Assembly (NCBI GenBank): GCA_031277355.1
Contig: JAITMN010000097.1
Coordinates: 1 to 7,182, forward strand
Direction: 5' to 3'
Length of the DNA: 7,182 nucleotides
Source: Nevskiaceae bacterium
GTDB taxonomy: Bacteria > Pseudomonadota > Gammaproteobacteria > Steroidobacterales > Steroidobacteraceae
Shown here: in pieces, positions 1 to 5,518 of the stretch
Layout of the letters: every line of letters starts with the position of its first letter
Position numbering within the stretch: the stretch's first letter is position 1
Notes under the pieces: generated by a model
The model's database searches: none
The model's input: only the letters and a program-made list of their open reading frames with translations
What the model was told of the DNA's origin: nothing
Position numbers and translations under genes: made by a program

Positions 1-2183
1 TCAGCAGCGGTGGCTTGATGAATGTCGCGGTCCTGCTCGAAGGCGCGCAGCAGGTCTGCATCGCCAGACAGGTGCGCCATGATGCGCAGTTCGATCTGCG
101 AGTAGTCCGCCGCCATCAATACTTGGCCCGGCGGCGCAATGAAAGCCTGGCGGATGCGACGGCCTTCGGGTGTGCGGATCGGAATGTTTTGCAGATTCGG
201 ATCGGTGGACGACAAACGCCCCGTTGCGGCCACGGCCTGATGGTAGCTGGTGTGTACGCGGCCGGTGCCGGGATCGATCTGCTCCGGCAGCTTGTCGGTG
301 TAGGTGGACTTCAACTTCGCCATGCCACGGTATTCAAGAATCAGGCGCGGCAACGGGAATTGATCGGCCAGTTCTTCGAGCACGTCTTCGGCGGTGGAGG
401 GTTGGCCCGTGGGCGTTTTGCGCAGCACCGGCAGTTGCAGTTTGTCGAAAAGAATCTGCTGCAATTGCTTGGGTGAATCGAGATTGAACACGCCGCCGGC
501 GGTTTGATGCGTCTGCGCTTGAATTTCGTGCAGACGTTTGCCCAATTCATTGCTCTGCCGATGCAGCAGCGCCGCATCGATGAGCACGCCGCGCTGTTCC
601 ATCGCCAGCAGCACCTGGCTTACCGGCTGCTCCAGTTCTTCGTACAGTGCGCGCAGTTTCGGCTCGGCGCACAGGCGCGGCCATAGCGCGGCGTGCAGTT
701 GCAGCGTGACGTCGGCATCTTCGGCGGCGTAGTTGGCGGCCACCTCCACCGGCACCTGATCGAAGCTGATTTGCTTGACGCCTTTGCCGGCCACGTCTTC
801 GTACTTCACCGTGTCGATGCCCAGATACAGCTTCGCGAGCGAATCCATGTCGTGACGTGACGCCACGCTGTTCAACACATAGGATTCGAGCATCGAGTCA
901 TGCTGCATGCCGCGCAGCGTGATGCCGTGATTGGCGAGCACGTGCGCGTCGTACTTCAGGTGATGGCCGAGTTTGGGCTTGTCTTCGGCTTCGAGCCACG
1001 GCTTCAGTTGCGCCAGCGTTTGATCGAGGTCCAGTTGCTCGGGTGCGCCGGCATAGCGGTGACCCAGCGGCAGGTAGGTGGCGTGGCCGGGCTCGATGCA
1101 GAAAGAAAGACCAACGATGCGCGCCTGCTGGTAGTCGAGACTGGTGGTTTCGGTGTCGAAGGCGGTGAGCGTGGCGGCATCGAGACGTTGCAGCCAGTCG
1201 TTGATCTGCGCTGGGGTGAGGAGCGTGGTGTAGTGGCGCTCGGCGGCTGGGGTGGGGGTGAGGGCGGCGGTGTTGGCGGATGCAGGCGCGTTGCTTAATG
1301 TTGGCGTGTTGCCGGGCGCTGCATCGGTCGCGCCATCATCCAACTGCCGCAGTAGCGCGCGGAATTCCATCCTTGCATACAGTTCGCGCAGCTTGGCCGT
1401 GTCGGGCGTGGCACGCGTGAACTCGTGATTCAGTTCCGCCAGCGGCAGATCGGTGCGGATCGTCGCCAACTGCCGCGACAGCGCCAGCGTGTCGCGGCCA
1501 TTGCGCAGATTCTCACCGGCCACGCCGGGCACTTCATCGGCGTGCGCGAGAAGGTTGTCGATGTTGTTCCACGCGCTCAGCCATTTCGCCGCCGTCTTCG
1601 GGCCGACTTTCTCGATGCCGGGGATGGTGTCGGAGCTGTCGCCTACCAACGCCAGATAGTCGATGATCTGCTCGGGCCACACATCGAACTTCGCCTTCAC
1701 GCCATCGCGATCAAGGCGCGAGTTCGTCATCGTGTTGATCAGCGTGATGCGATCATCGACCAACTGCGCCATGTCTTTGTCGCCGGTGGAGATCAGCACC
1801 GGCCCTGTGGCTGCGGCGTGACGCGCCAGCGTGCCGATCACATCATCGGCTTCCACGCCGGGTATGCGCAGCAGCGGCAAGCCCAACGCTTCGACGATTT
1901 GCAGCAACGGTTCGACTTGCGCACGCAGATCGTCGGGCATCGGCGGGCGATGCGCCTTGTATTCGGCGAATAGCTCATCGCGAAAGGTCTTGCCCGGCGC
2001 ATCGAACACGACGACCACCGGACTGTCGGCCTGTTCTTTCGTGAACCGCTGCAACATGTTGACGACGCCGAGCACCGCGCCGGTGGGCTCGCCGCGCGAG
2101 TTGGTCAGCGGCGGCAGCGCATGAAAGGCCCGGTACAGATAGGACGAGCCATCGACGAGAATCAGCGGGGCGGGCTTGTTCAA
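1..2183 (-). CDS. polA: DNA polymerase I, N-terminal 727 residues (3' end of gene outside window)
   Basis: Repair and Okazaki-fragment-maturation polymerase: it removes RNA primers, fills gaps and proofreads. Reading the minus strand gives an uninterrupted frame in three parts. The 5' nuclease domain (about 1-285) has VDGSS with Asp11, EADD and STGDKD metal-binding clusters and a GIEKVGPKTAAKWL helix-hairpin-helix. A Pro/Ala/Thr-rich linker (about 285-312) follows. The 3'-5' exonuclease domain has FDTET (Asp343, Glu345), LKYD (Asp412) and YAAED (Tyr485, Asp489), so all the proofreading residues are present. The polymerase domain has TGRLSSTDPNLQNIP and motif A DYSQIELR with Asp693. The sequence leaves the window just after DIHQATAA, so motifs B and C and roughly 200 residues are missing. 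No ATG fits: an in-frame TGA lies just upstream, and the best start is TTG at 2183, giving MNKPAPLILVDGSS. It has no clear Shine-Dalgarno and lies 5 bases after the lptM stop, so translational coupling is likely. Identification is very secure; the start is less so (CTG at 2192 is possible). Confidence 0.97.
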   Translation of the reverse strand, partial: MNKPAPLILVDGSSYLYRAFHALPPLTNSRGEPTGAVLGVVNMLQRFTKEQADSPVVVVFDAPGKTFRDELFAEYKAHRPPMPDDLRAQVEPLLQIVEALGLPLLRIPGVEADDVIGTLARHAAATGPVLISTGDKDMAQLVDDRITLINTMTNSRLDRDGVKAKFDVWPEQIIDYLALVGDSSDTIPGIEKVGPKTAAKWLSAWNNIDNLLAHADEVPGVAGENLRNGRDTLALSRQLATIRTDLPLAELNHEFTRATPDTAKLRELYARMEFRALLRQLDDGATDAAPGNTPTLSNAPASANTAALTPTPAAERHYTTLLTPAQINDWLQRLDAATLTAFDTETTSLDYQQARIVGLSFCIEPGHATYLPLGHRYAGAPEQLDLDQTLAQLKPWLEAEDKPKLGHHLKYDAHVLANHGITLRGMQHDSMLESYVLNSVASRHDMDSLAKLYLGIDTVKYEDVAGKGVKQISFDQVPVEVAANYAAEDADVTLQLHAALWPRLCAEPKLRALYEELEQPVSQVLLAMEQRGVLIDAALLHRQSNELGKRLHEIQAQTHQTAGGVFNLDSPKQLQQILFDKLQLPVLRKTPTGQPSTAEDVLEELADQFPLPRLILEYRGMAKLKSTYTDKLPEQIDPGTGRVHTSYHQAVAATGRLSSTDPNLQNIPIRTPEGRRIRQAFIAPPGQVLMAADYSQIELRIMAHLSGDADLLRAFEQDRDIHQATAA

Positions 2184-2188
2184 GGGAT

Positions 2189-2380
2189 TCAGTTGCGCCG
2201 GGGTTCAGCGTCGTCGCGGTCGGGGTCGGGTTGTGGTGCGGTGGAAGAGGGCACCGGTGTTGCGCCCTCATCCGGCAGATACAGGTTGCCTTTCTGCCCG
2301 CATGCGCTCAGCGCCAGTGCGCCGGCCAGCGCCAGAACGCCAATCACCATGCGTGCGTTGATCGTGATGTGTTCAGACAT
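2189..2380 (-). CDS. lptM: LptM-type small lipoprotein (YifL family)
   Basis: A 63-residue lipoprotein. A short N-region (residues 1-10, ending NAR) is followed by a hydrophobic stretch and lipobox L24-S25-A26-C27, then the family hallmark GQKGNLYLP at 28-36 and a Pro/Asp-rich, presumably disordered tail ending EPRRN. In E. coli LptM (YifL) binds the LptD/LptE LPS translocon and helps LptD reach its correctly oxidised form. The residue after the lipidated Cys is Gly rather than Asp, so sorting to the outer membrane is expected. The ATG start at 2380 overlaps the stop of the upstream flavoprotein gene (ATGTCTGA, 8 bases shared), and polA begins 5 bases after its stop. A later Met (residue 11) could also start a functional signal peptide. 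The same frame stays open upstream to 2464, but that part has no signal-peptide logic. Family membership rests on the lipobox plus the GQKG(N)LYLP motif; function is by family. Confidence 0.87.
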   Translation of the reverse strand: MSEHITINARMVIGVLALAGALALSACGQKGNLYLPDEGATPVPSSTAPQPDPDRDDAEPRRN

Positions 2381-4478
2381 GTTCCACCGCATGCGTGCCC
2401 GCAATGAAACCCTGCACTGTGCCTTTCCCCAAGCCGTGTTTGTCGAATCCGCCCGCCGCTTCACCGCCTGCGAACAGCCCCGGAATCACCGCGCCCTGCA
2501 TGTCGATCACTTGCTGCTTTCCGTTCACGCGCAGGCCGCCGTAGGAATCGTGCCAGACGATCATCAGCGATAGCGCGTGGAAGGGGCCCTTTGTGATCGG
2601 GTGCAGCGCGCCGTCTTTCTCGCGCGCGAAGTCCGGGTCCGCGCCGCGTTGCACGTAGCTGTTCCACGTTGACACGGTGTTGGCCAGATGCGTGACTGGC
2701 ACGCGCTGGAACTTGTTGCCCGCGCTGATCTTCGCGGCCAGTTCTTCGACCGAGTCGGCCTGGAACGAAAAACCATTGTCGGCGATGTAGGGGAAGCGCA
2801 GTTTCAAACCCATTCGATCGGCTGCCGCCTGATCGAAGATCGCCCACAGCGGGCCGGAGTAATAATTCGGAGCGGTGGAGCCTTCGTTGACCGCCAGCGC
2901 CGCTTCGATGCCGTGATCGTAGCTGTAGGTTTGCTTGATCCACTCATGACTGCAGTTATGCCAATCATGCGGCTTGTGCCCCAGATCGCCGCCGGGCGTG
3001 ACGCCTTCGCTGGGATAATGCGCCGAACCCACGCGCGACATCAGCCGCACTTCGTTGAAGAAGCGCTTGCCCACCTGATTCACCGCGATCATCTGCTCGA
3101 ATCCGCCCCGGCCTATGCTCACTCCCGTTGAACCGCGAAAGCCGAAGGTTGGGTGTCCGGGCATCATCGGCGTATACGCATCGGGTGTGCCGAGGCGCGC
3201 CGACATTTGATAGGTGGAGGGAGCCACGAGGTTCTGCTGCATGCCGGCGAGGTTCGCGCCGATCTTGAGTCCGGCCTGGATCGCGCTGGCGTCCTGCACA
3301 CGCGGACCCAGCGCCGCCGCGCAACTGGTGGGAAACAACGGTTCGCGCATGCCCGGATGGAACATGCTGCGCACTTCGGGATTACCCGAGTGGCCGCCGC
3401 AGGCAAGGATCACCGCGCGACGCGCACGGATGCGCACCACGGGACGCTGCTCGTCGATATTGCCGTTGTTCCAATAGCTTTGAAGTGGTTCGCCGGTTTC
3501 CGGATGCTGTCGCGGTGAGTAGCTTGCGGTGATGCCGAGGATGCGACCGGCAGAGGGCTGCTCGCGGATCAGTTCGTCGAAGCCGCGATTGAGCATGAAG
3601 AGCACGCCTTTTTCGCGCGCGGAAAATTCCAGCGGGCGCGCCAGCGCGACGCCATTGCTGTAGGTGCCGGGGCCGACGACTTGCGTGGCGTCGTCCATCT
3701 GCACCGGCGCGAAGGGGCTGGTGCGTTCGGGGTCGGCGTGGCCCGCGTCTTCGGCGGTGATCGTGCCGGCCTTCATGTCGGTCTTGTCGCCGAGAACGAG
3801 AAAGCACACACAACCGCGCGCACGCGACATGCCGCCGCCGGTGTGCGTGGCGTTGATGCGCGCGAAGCGCACATGGTTGCTCATCAAAAATTCCCGCGTG
3901 GGCGGGCAGTTCTCGGCCCAGGCGCGCACGACTTCGCGTTCGTTGTAGCGATAGGGACTGTAGCCGCGCCGGTCGACGATGGACCAATCGGTGAGATCGC
4001 GGAACAGCAGTTCCACGTTGTCGTCGAGCGCGGCCGGTTGCTCGATGGGATCGACCTGTATCCGGCCTTCGGCATCGCGCTCGCGGCGCAGGTCGCGCTG
4101 CTGTATTGCATCGCCGCCGCCGAGCGAAACGAACGAACCGCTGTTGAGCATGCGGCCACCCACATCGTGACTGGCCTCGACAATCAGCACGCTCGCGCCC
4201 AGATCGCGTGCGCGAATGGCGCTCGTGAGGCCGGCGCAGCCCGCGCCGACGACAACCACGTCGTATTCGTGATCCCAGTCGGCGTTGGCGGTGTTGTCTG
4301 GTGATTGCGCGCAGCCTGCCGTGCCGAGCAGCGCTCCGGTTGTGAGGCCGGCAGCGCCGGCGGTGACGAAGTTGCGGCGGGTGATCGGGCCGGTGGCGGA
4401 TTCACTGACGGTTCGAGCCGCATCGCCAGGCGCTGCAGTCTGTCTCATCATGCTTGCCTCGGAGTGCGGCGCGTTCAT
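2373..4478 (-). CDS. Tat-exported FAD-dependent oxidoreductase, fumarate reductase/3-ketosteroid dehydrogenase-like (FAD_binding_2)
   Basis: A 701-residue flavoprotein. The N-terminus carries a twin-arginine signal (T33-R34-R35-N36-F37-V38, then a weakly hydrophobic Ala/Gly/Leu stretch) ending in GTAGC with Cys56. That Cys may be lipidated, although Thr at -3 is not a good lipobox residue, so it could also be simply cleaved. Mature-protein features are the FAD Rossmann motif GAGCAG (78-83) with Glu101 at the end of strand 2, GGR at 107-109, ILACGGHSG (357-364), VNQVGKRFFNE (466-476), GGL at 647-649 preceded by His643, and the C-terminal flavin-binding IPGLFAGGE (665-673). This architecture fits the FAD_binding_2 family (soluble fumarate reductases, 3-ketosteroid dehydrogenases, urocanate reductases), here acting in the periplasm or on a membrane face. 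The substrate cannot be read from sequence, and no heme-binding CxxCH or other electron-transfer domain is present. The first ATG (4478) lacks a good ribosome site; ATG at 4451 is preceded by GAGG and would shorten the protein by nine residues without touching the Tat signal. The stop overlaps lptM by 8 bases. Confidence 0.87.
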   Translation of the reverse strand: MNAPHSEASMMRQTAAPGDAARTVSESATGPITRRNFVTAGAAGLTTGALLGTAGCAQSPDNTANADWDHEYDVVVVGAGCAGLTSAIRARDLGASVLIVEASHDVGGRMLNSGSFVSLGGGDAIQQRDLRRERDAEGRIQVDPIEQPAALDDNVELLFRDLTDWSIVDRRGYSPYRYNEREVVRAWAENCPPTREFLMSNHVRFARINATHTGGGMSRARGCVCFLVLGDKTDMKAGTITAEDAGHADPERTSPFAPVQMDDATQVVGPGTYSNGVALARPLEFSAREKGVLFMLNRGFDELIREQPSAGRILGITASYSPRQHPETGEPLQSYWNNGNIDEQRPVVRIRARRAVILACGGHSGNPEVRSMFHPGMREPLFPTSCAAALGPRVQDASAIQAGLKIGANLAGMQQNLVAPSTYQMSARLGTPDAYTPMMPGHPTFGFRGSTGVSIGRGGFEQMIAVNQVGKRFFNEVRLMSRVGSAHYPSEGVTPGGDLGHKPHDWHNCSHEWIKQTYSYDHGIEAALAVNEGSTAPNYYSGPLWAIFDQAAADRMGLKLRFPYIADNGFSFQADSVEELAAKISAGNKFQRVPVTHLANTVSTWNSYVQRGADPDFAREKDGALHPITKGPFHALSLMIVWHDSYGGLRVNGKQQVIDMQGAVIPGLFAGGEAAGGFDKHGLGKGTVQGFIAGTHAVEHV
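4457..4460 (-). promoter_or_regulatory. Possible Shine-Dalgarno for an internal start of the flavoprotein
   Basis: The minus strand reads GAGG-CAAGC-ATG, a purine-rich match with 5-base spacing ahead of the in-frame ATG at 4451 (Met10 of the longest reading). The first ATG at 4478 has no comparable sequence upstream, so translation may begin at 4451. The choice does not change the predicted export signal. Confidence 0.4.
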
Positions 4479-4491
4479 GTTTGCGCTGTAG

Positions 4492-4519
4492 ATTAAGACC
4501 AGATTGCCTTGAAACTCAA
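4492..4519 (-). promoter_or_regulatory. Possible sigma70-like internal promoter before the flavoprotein gene
   Basis: On the minus strand TTGAGT (4519-4514) and CTTAAT (4497-4492) are separated by 16 bases. Each hexamer matches the -35/-10 consensus at four of six positions. They sit in the only longer intergenic gap of the window (37 bases), which is visibly richer in A+T than its surroundings. A transcript starting about 7 bases further on would leave almost no leader for the ATG at 4478 but a normal leader for the ATG at 4451. This is weak, pattern-only evidence. Confidence 0.22.
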
Positions 4520-4953
4520 GCCAGTGGCGTGGCTCTGCCGGCGGCGTGGCGATGTCTGAATCCGTAAATCGTGATCGCCCAGAACGGCGCCCACCATATC
4601 AGGTCACTGAACAACACGAACAGGACGCTGCGCCATTCGAAGATGCCCGTCAACGCGCCATGCAGGAAGCCCAGCGGGCCGAGCGTCTTGCCCAGCAGCC
4701 CCACGACGACCAGCGGCCAGTAGCGAAGTATGTCCGTTGCGGCGATCCAGTACGCCAATGCATAGACGCCAACCATCATGCCGATGCAGCGAATCATCAC
4801 ATCGGGTGTGGTGGGCAGATGCAAGGCATCGAATATCTGCGATGGCCAAATGCTCAATGCCAGCGCATAGAGCAGATTGTAGGCGGCGGCCAATCGCAGC
4901 GCCGCCGGCATCCAGCCGGGCGCGTTGGAGGCGTTCATCGATGGCCCGTTCAA
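4516..4953 (-). CDS. Small four-helix integral membrane protein, function unknown
   Basis: A 145-residue hydrophobic protein with four predicted membrane helices, at about 17-36, 53-72, 78-98 and 108-130. It ends in a short basic tail (RHRHAAGR). Conserved-looking features are RLAAAYNLLYAL in helix 1, GMMVGVYALAYWIAA in helix 2, WPLVVVGLLGKTLGPLGF in helix 3, and SDLIWWAPFW at the start of helix 4. From memory this matches a family of small bacterial membrane proteins that databases sometimes label 'alkyl hydroperoxide reductase'. It has none of the Cys motifs of AhpC/AhpF, so I would not use that name. I chose the TTG start at 4953 because AAGGGAG lies exactly 6 bases upstream; the DUF4166 stop ends one base before it. 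An ATG at 4938 (140 residues) has no ribosome site, and an ATG at 4977 would overlap the upstream gene. The gene is followed by a 37-base gap to the flavoprotein. It presumably works with the SDR/DUF4166 pair, but this is inferred only from position. Confidence 0.82.
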   Translation of the reverse strand: MNGPSMNASNAPGWMPAALRLAAAYNLLYALALSIWPSQIFDALHLPTTPDVMIRCIGMMVGVYALAYWIAATDILRYWPLVVVGLLGKTLGPLGFLHGALTGIFEWRSVLFVLFSDLIWWAPFWAITIYGFRHRHAAGRATPLA

Positions 4954-4954
4954 T

Positions 4955-5518
4955 TCATGCTCCCTTGTGCGCGGCATGCACGGTGAGGATTCCTTCGTAA
5001 CGCAACAATTGCCCCCAGCGCGCCGATTCGATGCGAACGTCGCAGGCAAAGCGGTGTGCATCGACGGCACATTCGCTCGCGCTGACGCGCAGGTCTGCAA
5101 TGGTGATGCCGAACAAGCGAACGCGCTGGCTGTTCTGGCGCAGGTCTCCGTGTTCGTTCACGCCGGTGAGAAGTTCAATCACCACGGGGCCCGAGCGTTC
5201 AAGGATCAGTCCGGGGCATTTCATTTGCATGTGGCTTTGCATCAGCGTGTTGCCGATGGTTCGGCGCCAGTGTTCTGCTGCCGCGTTTGGGGTGATCGTT
5301 GTCAGGCAGGGCGCAGCGGCGGCGGGACGGGGCAAGTTCAGCGGCGCGAGGCGCGACAAGGCGCGCAGCCAGCGACGCGAACTCCAGGTCGTGCGCAGAT
5401 GGCCGGTTACTTCGACTGTGCTGCCGCCATGCAATTGCCGCAGCACCGGTGGCAGTTGCCAGAAGCTGTCTCCCAGCACGCGCTGATAAAGCGATGAGTT
5501 GGCCGCTTCATTATCCAA
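4955..5518 (-). CDS. DUF4166 domain-containing protein
   Basis: A 187-residue, probably cytoplasmic protein with no signal peptide or membrane helix. It fits the DUF4166 pattern across its whole length. The opening LYQRVLGDSFWQLPP (10-24) leads to RQLHG (27-31) and a G-x-x-x-x strand. EHWRRTIGN (82-90) comes next, then GLILERSGPVVIELL (103-117), RVRLFGITI (132-140) and the closing HRFACDVRI...RWGQLLRYEGIL (155-178). The family's biochemical role is unknown to me. DUF4166 domains are often found next to or fused to NAD(P)-binding oxidoreductases, as here. No ATG fits the family's N-terminus. I place the start at TTG 5518, whose codon lies inside the last codons of the SDR gene (TTGGATAA, 8-base overlap), with a weak GGA 8 bases upstream. 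The frame is open further up to 5602, but that part (an ATG at 5563 is possible) is not family-like. The stop is one base before the next gene's start. Confidence 0.83.
   Translation of the reverse strand: MDNEAANSSLYQRVLGDSFWQLPPVLRQLHGGSTVEVTGHLRTTWSSRRWLRALSRLAPLNLPRPAAAAPCLTTITPNAAAEHWRRTIGNTLMQSHMQMKCPGLILERSGPVVIELLTGVNEHGDLRQNSQRVRLFGITIADLRVSASECAVDAHRFACDVRIESARWGQLLRYEGILTVHAAHKGA
4960..4966 (-). promoter_or_regulatory. Strong Shine-Dalgarno that decides a TTG start
   Basis: AAGGGAG on the minus strand, inside the last codons of the DUF4166 gene, is followed by CATGAA and then TTG. The core match and 6-base spacing are near ideal. The ATG within the spacer (ATG AAT TGA) opens a two-codon frame and cannot be the start. 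This supports TTG at 4953 over the nearby ATGs for the membrane protein. Confidence 0.6.

Noticed and set aside
1425..1973. A 182-codon plus-strand frame opposite polA, with smaller ones at 15-476 and 900-1298.
   Set aside because: All lie antisense to conserved Pol I domains, are Arg/Gln/His-rich and have no ribosome-site or family support.
3382..3987. A 201-codon minus-strand frame inside the flavoprotein gene.
   Set aside because: Its product is dominated by Arg, His and Ala and lies over the FAD-binding protein in another frame. It is a shadow.
3681..4304. A 207-codon plus-strand frame opposite the flavoprotein gene.
   Set aside because: It is antisense to a well-supported gene and has no family motif; such mirror frames are common at this base composition.
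4516..4953. Naming the four-helix protein an alkyl hydroperoxide reductase.
   Set aside because: It has no peroxidatic or resolving Cys motif and no thioredoxin fold; it is an integral membrane protein.
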